Shown here: positions 46,603 through 55,810 of the stretch, piece by piece | How positions within the stretch are numbered: the stretch's first letter is position 1 | Layout: every line of letters starts with the position of its first letter | DNA from: Marivita cryptomonadis | Lineage (GTDB): Bacteria; Pseudomonadota; Alphaproteobacteria; Rhodobacterales; Rhodobacteraceae | Direction of reading: 5' to 3' | DNA: 64,000 bases | Assembly: GCF_002115725.1 (NCBI RefSeq) | Contig: NZ_JFKD01000009.1 | Coordinates: 1 to 64,000, forward strand | Notes under the pieces: generated by a model | Told to the model about the DNA's origin: nothing | What the model saw: only the letters and a program-made list of their open reading frames with translations | Database searches by the model: none | Made by a program: the position numbers and the translations under genes

Positions 46603-47370
46603 TTAGCGCGGGGCCATGCGAATGGCACCATCCAATCGGATCACTTCGCCGTTGAGCATCTGATTCTCGACGATGTGGCGGACAAGTTGGGCATATTCCG
46701 AAGGCCCACCCAAACGCGACGGGAACGGTACCTGAGCACCAAGCGAGTCCTGCACCTCTTGCGGCAGGCCTTCGAGCATGGGTGTCTTGAACAGGCCCGG
46801 CGCAATCGCGCAGACGCGGATGCCCAGTTGGGCCAGATCGCGGGCCATTGGCAGGGTCATGCCCACCACGCCGCCTTTGGAGGCGGCATAGGCCACCTGC
46901 CCCACCTGCCCCTCGAACGCTGCGACAGACGCGGTGTTGACGATCACACCGCGTGCGCCGTCTTGGTCCAGCGGGTCGTTCACCGCCATCAGCGCAGCCG
47001 CCTGCGACGCGACGTTGAACGTGCCGATCAGGTTGACGTTGATCGTGGCGATAAAAGGTTTCGGGTCATGTGCAGCCCCCTTTGACACAGTCTTGGCGGC
47101 AGGCGCGATGCCCGCGCAGTTTACGGCGACATGGGCTGTGCCATAGGTGGATTTCACGGTCTGCATCGCAGCCGCAACGCTGATGGGGTCGCTGACATCG
47201 GTCTTGATGAAGATCCCACCAAGGGCATCGGCACGAGCGGTTCCCGCGCTGTCATTCATATCGAGGATCACAAGCTTTGCCCCGGCCTCGGCCAAAGTGG
47301 TGGCGGCAGCGGCCCCAAGGCCAGATGCGCCTCCGGATACGATGGCGACGGTGTTTTCAGTGATGATCAT
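46603..47370 (-). CDS. SDR-family 3-hydroxyacyl-CoA dehydrogenase-like protein
   Basis: 255 residues. The NAD motif is [11 protein letters not shown], with [34 protein letters not shown] (Ser-Tyr-Lys catalytic set) and [10 protein letters not shown]. The overall pattern, with ASVAAFEGQ and AAYAASK-like motifs, resembles type 2 3-hydroxyacyl-CoA dehydrogenases (HSD17B10-like), which oxidise short branched acyl-CoA. The exact substrate is uncertain. Confidence 0.85.
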   Translation of the reverse strand: MIITENTVAIVSGGASGLGAAAATTLAEAGAKLVILDMNDSAGTARADALGGIFIKTDVSDPISVAAAMQTVKSTYGTAHVAVNCAGIAPAAKTVSKGAAHDPKPFIATINVNLIGTFNVASQAAALMAVNDPLDQDGARGVIVNTASVAAFEGQVGQVAYAASKGGVVGMTLPMARDLAQLGIRVCAIAPGLFKTPMLEGLPQEVQDSLGAQVPFPSRLGGPSEYAQLVRHIVENQMLNGEVIRLDGAIRMAPR

Positions 47371-47485
47371 ATGCGCGTCCTCTTGGCCTTTGCAGTCAGC
47401 GGTGGTGATGCAATGCGATCCTTACAGAAGTGTTTCGAGGTGGAAAAACAAACCCGCCCGTTGCACCGGATGTCGAAAGCGGTGC

Positions 47486-47529
47486 AAGCCCGTTGCAACG
47501 GGCTTTGACACGCGATTTGCAAATCGCGT
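47486..47529. repeat. Two perfect 20-bp palindromes in the SDR/acyltransferase gap
   Basis: The first (47486-47505) is AAGCCCGTTG/CAACGGGCTT; the second (47510-47529) is ACGCGATTTG/CAAATCGCGT. Both have a TTGCAA core, like the paired palindromes at 27064-27107 in layout. They sit between divergent genes, so they are not simple terminators. Confidence 0.7.
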
Positions 47530-47580
47530 ATCAAGCCCCTTCGAAGGCGCTTCCCGCCGGCACCATAACAGGTTTTCCTT

Positions 47581-48507
47581 TTGGCAAAGACGAAGAAGCG
47601 CAAACACATTCCCGGTGGCTGGCAGGACTGGATGACCGACCGCGTGCTGCGCGGCGCGATCTGGTGCGCCTTGCGCCTGCCCTTGCGCGCCCGATTGTGG
47701 CTGATGGGTCGGCTGATCCGCCATGTCGTGGCCCCACTGGCCGGTTACCGTGATCGCGCGATGGACAACCTTGCCCATGTCTGGCCCGAGATGGGCATGC
47801 TCGACCGGCGTCGCCTTGCCGATCTGGTGGCCGATAATGCCGGGCGCACGATGATCGACAATTACGACGTCAAAGGTCTGATGCGGCGTATGGCCAAGGC
47901 CGCGATCAGGGGCGATGGTTTGACTGCCGTGGAACAGGCCCATTCCGAAGGCCGTCCGGTTCTGTTCGTCACCGGGCATTTCGGCAATTTCGAAGCGCCA
48001 CGGGCCGCTCTAGTCGCGCGGGGATATCAGATCGGTGGGCTCTATCGCCCGATGTCCAACCCGTTCTTCAACGCGCATTATGCCGCCAATATGCACGCGC
48101 TATCCGATCCCGTGTTCGAACAGGGTCGGCGCGGCACAATGGGATTGATCCGGCACATCCGCGAGGGTGGCATGGGTGTGCTGCTTTTCGATGTTTATGA
48201 CAGTGCAGGCGTGCCCATCGACTTTATGGGGCAACCTGCCCCGACCCTGACCTCGGCTGCAGATATCGCGCTTAAGACCGGGGCACTGCTGGTGCCGTTC
48301 TTTGGCATCCGTAAGGAAGACGGGATCAGTTTCGATGTCGTGTTCGAAGAACCCGTTGCGCATGGCGATCCGGTCGAGATGATGTGCGAGGTCACGTCAC
48401 GCCTTGAGGCACGCATTCACGCGCATCCAGAGCAATGGTTCTGGATTCACCGCCGGTGGAAGCCCAAACGTCAGCGCAAGCGCGCGGCTGCGAAGATGGG
48501 GCCATAG
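47581..48507 (+). CDS. LpxL/HtrB-type lysophospholipid acyltransferase
   Basis: 308 residues starting with TTG (47581); ATG 47632 is an alternative. The acyltransferase catalytic motif is VTGHFGNFEAPR, followed by GLYRPMSNPFFN and the late WFWIHRRWK. One hydrophobic N-terminal stretch anchors it to the membrane. It probably adds a secondary acyl chain to lipid A. Its end overlaps the DUF1223 gene end by 37 bases. Confidence 0.85.
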   Translation: MAKTKKRKHIPGGWQDWMTDRVLRGAIWCALRLPLRARLWLMGRLIRHVVAPLAGYRDRAMDNLAHVWPEMGMLDRRRLADLVADNAGRTMIDNYDVKGLMRRMAKAAIRGDGLTAVEQAHSEGRPVLFVTGHFGNFEAPRAALVARGYQIGGLYRPMSNPFFNAHYAANMHALSDPVFEQGRRGTMGLIRHIREGGMGVLLFDVYDSAGVPIDFMGQPAPTLTSAADIALKTGALLVPFFGIRKEDGISFDVVFEEPVAHGDPVEMMCEVTSRLEARIHAHPEQWFWIHRRWKPKRQRKRAAAKMGP

Positions 48508-49169
48508 CCCTTTTGCTGCACCAGCACGACGATCGGGGCTGCGCCCGATACGGGAACCGACGACGACAAGGGAGAACGCCCATTCCAGTCGCCGATGTCG
48601 GACCATTCAGTGACAACATGGGTATAATCGAGCTTCTTGCCGGCGTTTTCGCCGCGCGGGATATTCACCGTTTCCGACGGTGTGTAGCGCACAAGGATCA
48701 CGTCGGCTTCGGCAAGACCGGAGGACGCAGGCGCAGTTATTGTCAACCGGTCCCCCGAGCGCTTGAGAGTCAACGCGACCCGCAGGCCTTTGGCAGCATG
48801 GTCTTGGACCATATCGGTGACATCCATCGGGCGATTGCCGACCACATCCGCCGCACCATTGATCACCATCTGCGGCGTATAGATCGACCGGTTTCCAAAG
48901 CTTCGGGCATAGCCTTTCTGGCGCTTGGTAAAGGCGGCATGGGCGAACTTGTCTTTCCAGCCGATGTAGTCCCAGTAATCAACGTGCAGGGCCAACGCGA
49001 TGATGTTGTCACGCTCGCCCAACCGGGCCAGCATTTCATCAGCGGCGGGACACGACGAACAGCCCTGCGATGTAAACAGCTCGACCACGACCGGTGTGTC
49101 CTGGGCCGTTGAGGCCGTTGCAGTCACGCCGACGATCATTGCCGTCACCAAAGCGAAAAGCCTGTTCAT
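48471..49169 (-). CDS. DUF1223 secreted thioredoxin-like protein
   Basis: 232 residues. A signal peptide (MNRLFALVTAMIVGVTATASTAQ) precedes VVVELFTSQGCSSCPAADEMLARL, with a CxxC pair in a thioredoxin-like fold, and ALHVDYWDYIGWKDKFA and YTPQMVINGAADVVG. These are signatures of DUF1223, function unknown, perhaps periplasmic redox. The start 49169 is chosen because the signal peptide begins there; 49238 lacks one. Confidence 0.88.
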   Translation of the reverse strand: MNRLFALVTAMIVGVTATASTAQDTPVVVELFTSQGCSSCPAADEMLARLGERDNIIALALHVDYWDYIGWKDKFAHAAFTKRQKGYARSFGNRSIYTPQMVINGAADVVGNRPMDVTDMVQDHAAKGLRVALTLKRSGDRLTITAPASSGLAEADVILVRYTPSETVNIPRGENAGKKLDYTHVVTEWSDIGDWNGRSPLSSSVPVSGAAPIVVLVQQKGYGPIFAAARLR

Positions 49170-49275
49170 TCCAGTGGTGTCCCATGCTTGTTGATGCCTG
49201 ATGACACTTAGCCATAGAGGACTGAAATAACCAATCAAGGTTTTGCGAGAGCCCGCGATCTGTCCGGCATCGCGT

Positions 49276-49289
49276 TATTGTGCACAATA
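49276..49289. promoter_or_regulatory. Perfect palindrome upstream of acnA
   Basis: TATTGTGCACAATA is a perfect 14-bp palindrome 97 bases before the acnA start, followed by GTATACC. The form suggests a binding site for a dimeric regulator. No such regulator is encoded nearby. Confidence 0.5.
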
Positions 49290-49385
49290 GTATACCAAAA
49301 TTGACGCACCCCCCTTGATCGACTCTGTGGCATCATGCAAATAGCAGCACAAAGACCCGAATTCCCCCTTCTGAGGAGCCACGTC

Positions 49386-52175
49386 ATGTCCATCATCGTT
49401 GGTCAGGATACAGCCAAGACGCGTAAGACACTTACGGTCAATGGCCAGTCCATCGCCTATTACTCTATCCCCGCGGCCGAAGCTGCCGGGCTTGGGACGT
49501 TTTCCAACCTCCCCGCCTGTCTCAAGGTGGTGCTTGAGAACATGCTGCGCTTTGAGGACGGCAAGACCGTCAGCGTGGATGACATCAAGGCGTTCGGCAC
49601 ATGGGGCGAGAACGGCGGCCAGAACCCGCGCGAGATCGCGTATCGTCCGGCGCGCGTTCTGATGCAGGATTTCACCGGCGTTCCTGCCGTTGTCGACCTT
49701 GCCGCAATGCGTGATGGCATCGTGGCTCTGGGGGGTGATCCGGAAAAGATCAACCCGCTGAACCCGGTTGATCTGGTCATCGACCACTCGGTCATGATCG
49801 ACGAATTCGGCAACCCGCGCGCCTTTCAGATGAACGTCGACCGCGAATACGAACGTAACATGGAGCGGTACACCTTCCTCAAGTGGGGCCAGAACGCGTT
49901 CAACAATTTCCGCGTTGTGCCACCGGGCACCGGCATCTGCCACCAGGTGAACCTTGAATACCTTGCGCAAACCGTCTGGACCGATGCGGACCAGAACGGT
50001 GTTGAGGTTGCCTATCCCGATACACTTGTGGGCACGGACAGCCACACCACCATGGTCAACGGCGCTGCCGTTCTGGGCTGGGGTGTTGGCGGGATCGAGG
50101 CCGAGGCCGCGATGCTGGGTCAGCCGATCTCCATGCTTATCCCCGAAGTTGTCGGATTCGAGCTGACCGGCGCGATGATGGAAGGCACAACCGGCACCGA
50201 CCTCGTGCTGAAAGTCGTGGAAATGCTGCGCGAAAAAGGCGTGGTTGGTAAGTTCGTCGAATTCTACGGCAAGGGCCTCGACACTCTGCCGCTGGCAGAC
50301 CGTGCAACCATCGCCAATATGGCGCCTGAATACGGCGCGACCTGCGGTTTCTTCCCGATCGACGACGAGACCCTGCGTTACCTCAAGACCACCGGCCGCG
50401 ACATGGACCGGATCGCGCTGGTCGAAGCTTATGCCAAGGAAAACGGCTTCTGGCGCGATGCGGATTATGCACCAGTTTACACCGATACGCTGCACCTTGA
50501 CATGGGCACCATCGTGCCTGCGATCTCGGGCCCCAAGCGCCCACAGGATTACATCGCGCTGACCTCGGCCGGCACCGCATTCGGCGAATACGTCAAGGGT
50601 GTGCGCTCGGGCAAAGACGCCAGCCCGAAAGAGGAAATCCGCTGGGAAGGTGAAGGCGGCGCGCCGGAACCAACCGACATTCCGGGTGACGAAGGCCATC
50701 ACAAGCGGGGCTATGTCGCCAGCAAGGACGGCAACTACCAGCTGCATGACGGATCGGTCGTGATCGCCTCGATCACCTCCTGCACCAACACGTCGAACCC
50801 TTACGTGATGATCGGTGCAGGCCTTGTGGCGCGTAAGGCGCGTGAAAAGGGTCTGACCCGCAAGCCTTGGGTCAAGACATCACTTGCCCCCGGAAGCCAG
50901 GTTGTATCCGCCTATCTTGAAGCGGCCAATCTTCAGGAAGACCTTGACGCCATCGGCTTCAACCTTGTCGGCTATGGCTGCACCACCTGTATCGGCAACT
51001 CGGGCCCGCTGGCCGACGAGATCAGCAAGTGCATCAACGACAATGATCTGATTGCAACATCGGTCCTGTCGGGCAACCGCAACTTCGAAGGCCGGATTTC
51101 CCCGGATGTGCGCGCCAACTACCTTGCCTCTCCGCCCCTCGTGGTAGCCTATGCGCTGGTCGGTGACATGAACGTCGACATCTCCCGCGAACCGCTTGGT
51201 CAGGATCAGGATGGGAATGATGTCTACCTCAAGGACATCTGGCCGACCTCCAAGGAAGTGGCTGAACTGGTCGAGCAGACCGTGACCCGCGAGGCGTTCC
51301 AGTCGAAATATGCCGACGTGTTCAAAGGCGATGAGAAATGGCAGGGTGTCGAAACCACTGACGCCAAGACCTATGATTGGCCGCCCAGCTCGACCTATGT
51401 GCAGAACCCGCCCTATTTCCAGGGCATCACGATGGATACCAAGAAAATCGAGAACATCGAAGGTGCCAAGGTTCTGGCGCTCTTGGGTGACATGATCACC
51501 ACCGACCACATCAGCCCCGCCGGTTCGTTCAAGGACACCACCCCGGCAGGCAAATACCTGATCGAACGTCAGGTGCCCCAGCGCGAGTTCAACTCGTACG
51601 GGTCGCGTCGTGGCAACCACGAGATCATGATGCGCGGCACCTTTGCCAACATCCGCATCAAGAACGAGATGCTGGACGGGGTCGAAGGCGGCTACACCAA
51701 AGGCCCCAATGGTCAGGAAACGTCCATCTATGACGCCGCAATGGCGTACCAAGAGGCGGGCGTTCCGCTCGTGGTCTTCGGTGGTGAACAGTACGGCGCT
51801 GGATCGTCCCGTGACTGGGCCGCTAAAGGCACAGCGCTTTTGGGCGTGAAAGCTGTGATCGCCGAAAGCTTTGAACGTATCCACCGCTCGAACCTCGTTG
51901 GTATGGGCGTGATCCCGTTCGAATTCACCGGTGGTGACACGCGCAAGTCGCTGGGTCTGAGTGGTGAAGAAACCGTGTCGATCCACGGTCTCGACACCAT
52001 CACTCCGCTGGCCGAAGTGCCCTGCACCATCACCTTTGCGGACGGGTCCGAAAAGACGATCACGCTCAAGTGCCGGATCGATACTGGAATCGAGATCGAA
52101 TACATCGAGAACGGTGGTGTCCTGCATTACGTGCTGCGCGATCTTGCTGGCCGCGACGTGGTTGCAGCGGAATAA
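49386..52175 (+). CDS. acnA: Aconitate hydratase A
   Basis: 929 residues. It interconverts citrate and isocitrate with a 4Fe-4S cluster. The cluster cysteines lie in ITSCTNTSNPYV and GYGCTTCIGNSGP; other landmarks are VGTDSHTTMVNG, GDMITTDHISPAGS, GGEQYGAGSSRDWAAKG and AESFERIHRSNLVGMG. The start 49386 has GAGGAG upstream. A strong terminator follows the gene. Confidence 0.97.
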   Translation: MSIIVGQDTAKTRKTLTVNGQSIAYYSIPAAEAAGLGTFSNLPACLKVVLENMLRFEDGKTVSVDDIKAFGTWGENGGQNPREIAYRPARVLMQDFTGVPAVVDLAAMRDGIVALGGDPEKINPLNPVDLVIDHSVMIDEFGNPRAFQMNVDREYERNMERYTFLKWGQNAFNNFRVVPPGTGICHQVNLEYLAQTVWTDADQNGVEVAYPDTLVGTDSHTTMVNGAAVLGWGVGGIEAEAAMLGQPISMLIPEVVGFELTGAMMEGTTGTDLVLKVVEMLREKGVVGKFVEFYGKGLDTLPLADRATIANMAPEYGATCGFFPIDDETLRYLKTTGRDMDRIALVEAYAKENGFWRDADYAPVYTDTLHLDMGTIVPAISGPKRPQDYIALTSAGTAFGEYVKGVRSGKDASPKEEIRWEGEGGAPEPTDIPGDEGHHKRGYVASKDGNYQLHDGSVVIASITSCTNTSNPYVMIGAGLVARKAREKGLTRKPWVKTSLAPGSQVVSAYLEAANLQEDLDAIGFNLVGYGCTTCIGNSGPLADEISKCINDNDLIATSVLSGNRNFEGRISPDVRANYLASPPLVVAYALVGDMNVDISREPLGQDQDGNDVYLKDIWPTSKEVAELVEQTVTREAFQSKYADVFKGDEKWQGVETTDAKTYDWPPSSTYVQNPPYFQGITMDTKKIENIEGAKVLALLGDMITTDHISPAGSFKDTTPAGKYLIERQVPQREFNSYGSRRGNHEIMMRGTFANIRIKNEMLDGVEGGYTKGPNGQETSIYDAAMAYQEAGVPLVVFGGEQYGAGSSRDWAAKGTALLGVKAVIAESFERIHRSNLVGMGVIPFEFTGGDTRKSLGLSGEETVSIHGLDTITPLAEVPCTITFADGSEKTITLKCRIDTGIEIEYIENGGVLHYVLRDLAGRDVVAAE

Positions 52176-52222
52176 GCGTCGCAAAGGCCTGTCCACAAGG
52201 CAGGCGTCCGAAACACACGGCA

Positions 52223-52250
52223 AAACAGGCGGGCAATGGCCCGCCTGTTT
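52223..52250 (+). terminator. Intrinsic terminator of acnA
   Basis: Arms AAACAGGCGGGC/GCCCGCCTGTTT (12 bp) surround loop AATG and are followed by T residues. It lies 47 bases after the acnA stop. Confidence 0.88.
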
Positions 52251-52470
52251 TCGTTCCGGCCACCTAAACACACCTGAAGATCAAGAAAACGACAGATCAG
52301 ATTACCGCGCTGCCGAAATGGCGAGCATCATCGGCAGAAATCTGCACAAAAATGAAAAAGATATTCAAAATTTGGTTCAAGTTGTCGCATGTGACAGCTT
52401 GGACCCTACAAATTCCAAACGAATGCCCCACTTATCCTCGACACAGGCACACTTACCGATGAGTTGTACG

Positions 52471-52572
52471 ATGAAGATTTTGACGATCATTCAGACCGCA
52501 GCCCTGCTTTTACTCGCAGGTGCAAGCGTGTTCGCGGGAATCCCCGATGCGGGTCCGGCGCTACTTCCGTAA
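52471..52572 (+). CDS. Possible small hydrophobic peptide
   Basis: 33 codons, MKILTIIQTAALLLLAGASVFA then GIPDAGPALLP, which looks like a signal peptide or single membrane helix. An upstream in-frame ATG is at 52459. The ribosome site is weak. It is the only coding signal in the 400-bp gap between acnA and ccmG (52176-52575); the rest holds the acnA terminator and AT-rich sequence. Not confirmed as a gene. Confidence 0.3.
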   Translation: MKILTIIQTAALLLLAGASVFAGIPDAGPALLP

Positions 52573-52575
52573 GAG

Positions 52576-53115
52576 CTAGTTCGCCAGCGCCCGTTCAAGC
52601 GCTGGCGCGAACCGCTGTTCATAGTCCGAGCCGACCAACGGGCCTGCGAACCGGAACAGCACCGTACCATCCCCATCCACGATGAAGGTCTCAGGCGGCG
52701 CAGTCACGCCCCAGTCGATAGACGTGCGCCCAGCTGGATCGAATGGCACGGCGGCAAACGGGTTGCCGTCCTCTTCGAGATACTTGCTGGCATTGCCTTC
52801 TTGATCGCGGATGTTCACGCCAATGATCTGCATCCCCTCGGCCTGCATTTCCAGTAGTTTGGGATGTTCAACGCGGCATGGCGGGCACCAACTGGCCCAG
52901 AAATTCACCAAAGTGACTTCGCCCGTGGTCAGCATCTCGGGCGAAAAGGCCGTGTAGTCGGTCAAAGGCACCTCGGTGATCGGGGGTGCCGGCTGGCCGA
53001 TGCGCGTCGATGGCAAACCTTGGGGGTCTTCGCGGAACATGCCGACATAGGCCATAACGGCAAAGGCTCCGAAAATCACCGGCGGCAAAATCATCAGCGG
53101 AGAGATTTTCGCCAT
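52576..53115 (-). CDS. ccmG: Thiol:disulfide interchange protein CcmG/DsbE
   Basis: 179 residues. An N-terminal membrane helix anchors a periplasmic thioredoxin-like domain with FWASWCPPCRVEHP. It reduces apocytochrome c haem-binding cysteines during maturation. Its ATG overlaps the ccmD stop (ATGA) and it is the last gene of the ccmABCDG run. Confidence 0.95.
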   Translation of the reverse strand: MAKISPLMILPPVIFGAFAVMAYVGMFREDPQGLPSTRIGQPAPPITEVPLTDYTAFSPEMLTTGEVTLVNFWASWCPPCRVEHPKLLEMQAEGMQIIGVNIRDQEGNASKYLEEDGNPFAAVPFDPAGRTSIDWGVTAPPETFIVDGDGTVLFRFAGPLVGSDYEQRFAPALERALAN

Positions 53116-53267
53116 CAGTTGCCCCGCCGGTTTTCGATCTCATCCAATGCGGCCCGTACCTTGCGGGCGCGCCAAAAACTGATCACCACGATCACCGACA
53201 ACAGAATGATGGTCACACCATACGAGCTGAGAACCGCAAAGGCGTATTTACCAAGATCGGGCATCAT
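53115..53267 (-). CDS. ccmD: Haem exporter protein CcmD
   Basis: 50 residues translated directly from the minus strand: MMPDLGKYAFAVLSSYG, then a single membrane helix (VTIILLSVIVVISFWRARK) and a short charged tail (VRAALDEIENRRGN). The size and layout are those of CcmD, which helps CcmC release haem-CcmE. It overlaps ccmC by 4 bases at its start and ccmG by 3 at its end. It is easily missed because of its length. Confidence 0.9.
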   Translation of the reverse strand: MMPDLGKYAFAVLSSYGVTIILLSVIVVISFWRARKVRAALDEIENRRGN

Positions 53268-53992
53268 GCCTGCCCCTCGCGCGCCAAAAGCGCCCTTGTT
53301 CGGCGTGCACGAATCTCGGTTTGCGTGCGCAGGAACACCAGCGCGATGAACAGCAGTACAAAGCCAGCGATACAGACCAGAAGCGGGAACCAGAACACAT
53401 CCGAGATATTCTCTTCCTTATCAAGGCTGAGCGTCGCCCCCTGATGCAGGCCCTGATTCCAGAAGTTCACGGCATAGCGGCTGAGCACCGCAAACACAGA
53501 TCCCACAAGACATAGGATCGACGTCAGATCAGCAGCAGTGTCGTCGTTCTCGATCGCCTCCCACAGGGCCATGTAGCCCAGGTAGAACAAGAACAGGATC
53601 AGGAACGAGGTCAGGCGCGGATCCCATGCCCACCAAGTGCCCCACATCGGCTGTCCCCAGAACGCACCGGTTGCCAGCGCGATCATGGTCATCACAGCCC
53701 CCACCGGGGCGGCCGCGCGCGCGGCCAGTGCAGAGACATGGTGTCTGCGCACGATCCAGATCAGGGACGCGACCAGCATCATCAGCCACGCATTGATCGC
53801 CATCAGCGCCGACGGCACGTGGATATAGATGATCTTGACGGTTGATCCCTGCCGGAAGTCGTCAGGCGTGAAGAAAAAGCCCCAGACCAAGCCTGTCACA
53901 AGACAGATGCCTGTCAATGCCCATACCCACGGCAACACCTTATCGGTGGTGCGGATGAACTTCACAGGATTTGCGTATTCCCACAATGACAT
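53264..53992 (-). CDS. ccmC: Haem exporter protein CcmC
   Basis: 242 residues with six membrane helices. The tryptophan-rich haem-handling motif is WGTWWAWDPRLTS, with IHVPSALMAI and RYAVNFWNQGLHQG carrying likely haem-ligand histidines. It loads haem on CcmE in the periplasm. A 58-bp gap separates it from ccmB. Confidence 0.96.
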   Translation of the reverse strand: MSLWEYANPVKFIRTTDKVLPWVWALTGICLVTGLVWGFFFTPDDFRQGSTVKIIYIHVPSALMAINAWLMMLVASLIWIVRRHHVSALAARAAAPVGAVMTMIALATGAFWGQPMWGTWWAWDPRLTSFLILFLFYLGYMALWEAIENDDTAADLTSILCLVGSVFAVLSRYAVNFWNQGLHQGATLSLDKEENISDVFWFPLLVCIAGFVLLFIALVFLRTQTEIRARRTRALLAREGQA

Positions 53993-54050
53993 GACAGTCA
54001 GGTAGGCGGTTTTGGGGGCGTCTTCAATTCAAAAAAACGCATGGGACGTG

Positions 54051-54707
54051 TTACCGCAGATTGATCCGCAGCACGGCAGCGCTGGCAAAGGGCAAAAGCG
54101 CGATCACACCAAAGCTGATCCCCGCCAAAAGCAGCAATGGCGCCTGCACGGTCAGCCCCTCGGCCCCGCGCCGCGCAACCTCGGCCCCGAAAATCAGTGT
54201 CGGCACGTAAAGCGGCAGAACGAGCAGCGACATGAGCAGACCACCGCGTTTGATCCCTACGGTCAGCGCCGCGCCGAAGGTGCCGATCACGCTGAGCGCG
54301 GGTGTGCCGACCGCGAGGCTGATCACCACCCATTGGTATGCTGGCAGAGGCAGGCTGAGCAGCACGCCCAGAACCGGCGCGGCCAGCACCAAAGGCAGAC
54401 CTGTGGTGATCCAATGCGCCAGCGCCTTGACCGACACGATGCCTTCCATCGGCAAGGGGGCTGTGGCCAGCAGATCAAGCGATCCGTCTTCCCAATCAAG
54501 CGCAAGGATGCGGTCGAGCGACAAGAGGCAAGCCAGCAACGCACCGATCCACAGGATGCCGGGTGCGATGCGCGACAAGAGGTCTGTCTGCGGTCCGACG
54601 CCAAAGGGCACCAGAACGGTGACGATCAGGAAAAATGCCAGACCAAGGCCGAAGCCCCCTCCTGCGCGGATCGCAAGCATCAGGTCGCGAGCCAAGAGCG
54701 CCCTCAT
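54051..54707 (-). CDS. ccmB: Haem exporter protein CcmB
   Basis: 218 residues, six hydrophobic segments. The start [27 protein letters not shown] and the run [22 protein letters not shown] fit CcmB, the membrane partner of CcmA in the ABC complex that frees holo-CcmE. It overlaps ccmA by 4 bases. Confidence 0.94.
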   Translation of the reverse strand: MRALLARDLMLAIRAGGGFGLGLAFFLIVTVLVPFGVGPQTDLLSRIAPGILWIGALLACLLSLDRILALDWEDGSLDLLATAPLPMEGIVSVKALAHWITTGLPLVLAAPVLGVLLSLPLPAYQWVVISLAVGTPALSVIGTFGAALTVGIKRGGLLMSLLVLPLYVPTLIFGAEVARRGAEGLTVQAPLLLLAGISFGVIALLPFASAAVLRINLR

Positions 54708-55318
54708 AGAAAGGCCTCGTCCATTTGGCGCGTGCGGGGGGCAGCTTTGAAGGGTGTCAGGTCAAGAACACGGGCCTCGGCCAAGCCAAGGTCGATATGC
54801 GTGGCCATCAATGCGCTGCCACCATTATGGAGATGCCCGCGCACCGCATCCGCAAAGAGCGCGACCGACGCCACATCAAGTGACACAGTCGGTTCGTCCA
54901 AGACCCAGATCGGACGGCCGGTTACCATCAGTCGGGCCAGCCCCAGTCGCCGTTTCTGCCCCGCCGACAGCGTGCCCGCCATCCGGTTGCGCAGGTCCGC
55001 CAGATCGAAGGCCTCGATCGCGTGTTCGATGTCCGACAGACCAAAGACCGAGGCCCAGAACGTCAGGTTTTCGGTGACGCTTAACATGGCCTTGAGGCCA
55101 TCGGAATGCGCGGCATAGGCGATCTGGTCTTCGGCTCCGGTGACGGTGCCAATCTCGGGTGGTTGTAACCCGGCAATGCTGCGCAACAGGGTAGTTTTGC
55201 CAACGCCGTTCGGGCCGCGAAGCACCAGCGCTTCGCCTGCGTTCAGCTCGAACGACACCCCTTCGAGAATGGCAAGGCCGCCACGGGTGACAGCCAGATC
55301 GCGTACAGTCAGAACCAT
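54704..55318 (-). CDS. ccmA: Haem exporter ATPase CcmA
   Basis: 204 residues. ABC ATPase motifs: Walker [16 protein letters not shown], signature [14 protein letters not shown] and Walker [14 protein letters not shown]. It powers the CcmABCD step. It is first in the ccm run and follows the Mth938-like gene after about 110 bp. Confidence 0.95.
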   Translation of the reverse strand: MVLTVRDLAVTRGGLAILEGVSFELNAGEALVLRGPNGVGKTTLLRSIAGLQPPEIGTVTGAEDQIAYAAHSDGLKAMLSVTENLTFWASVFGLSDIEHAIEAFDLADLRNRMAGTLSAGQKRRLGLARLMVTGRPIWVLDEPTVSLDVASVALFADAVRGHLHNGGSALMATHIDLGLAEARVLDLTPFKAAPRTRQMDEAFL

Positions 55319-55429
55319 GGGTTCGGCTTAGACCAAGCCTGTCGCGGGCAAAAGCGCGAAAGTGTCGCTTTTCCGAATTCGAAGACGCGCGTGCTCTCCG
55401 TCAACGAAAAGCAACGATGCGTCGACGCA

Positions 55430-55795
55430 TCAGCTCTCTGCTCCAACGGGAAGCAATGCCAAAGCGACCCTGCGCCCCTCGGAGAGGAGAACATTGTAGG
55501 TCCGGCACGCGGCGGGCGAACTCATCACCTCGACACCGATCCCACGTGCTTCCAACACATCGCGCAGCCCGGCTGGGATATGTGCAATGTCGTCGCCCGT
55601 GCCGATGAACAGCACATCCACGTTTCCCTCAAAGGGCAAAAGCGTTTCCGCATCATCATACCCACCCCAAGGGGCCGTACCTGACGGGCCAGTCACCAGC
55701 GGAGCGGCGTGTCTTATACCACCAATTCGGAAGAACCCCGGACCATAACCCTCGATCGGGTGCGCGTCGGTATAGACCACTTCGTTCAAACGCAT
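55430..55795 (-). CDS. Mth938-like (DUF498) domain protein
   Basis: 121 residues. GYGPGFFRIGGIRHAAPLVTGPSG, DVLFIGTGDDIAHIPAGLR and GIGVEVMSSPAACRTYNVLLSEGRRVALALLPV are signatures of the Mth938/Xcc1710-like fold, function unknown; in alphaproteobacteria it sits with secDF and ccm genes. It lies 15 bp downstream of the TauE-like gene. Confidence 0.9.
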   Translation of the reverse strand: MRLNEVVYTDAHPIEGYGPGFFRIGGIRHAAPLVTGPSGTAPWGGYDDAETLLPFEGNVDVLFIGTGDDIAHIPAGLRDVLEARGIGVEVMSSPAACRTYNVLLSEGRRVALALLPVGAES

Positions 55796-55810
55796 CTCTT
55801 TCCCTTTCCG

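Noticed and set aside
49275..50747. Long minus-strand frame opposite acnA
   Set aside because: Antisense shadow of aconitase, with no family resemblance.
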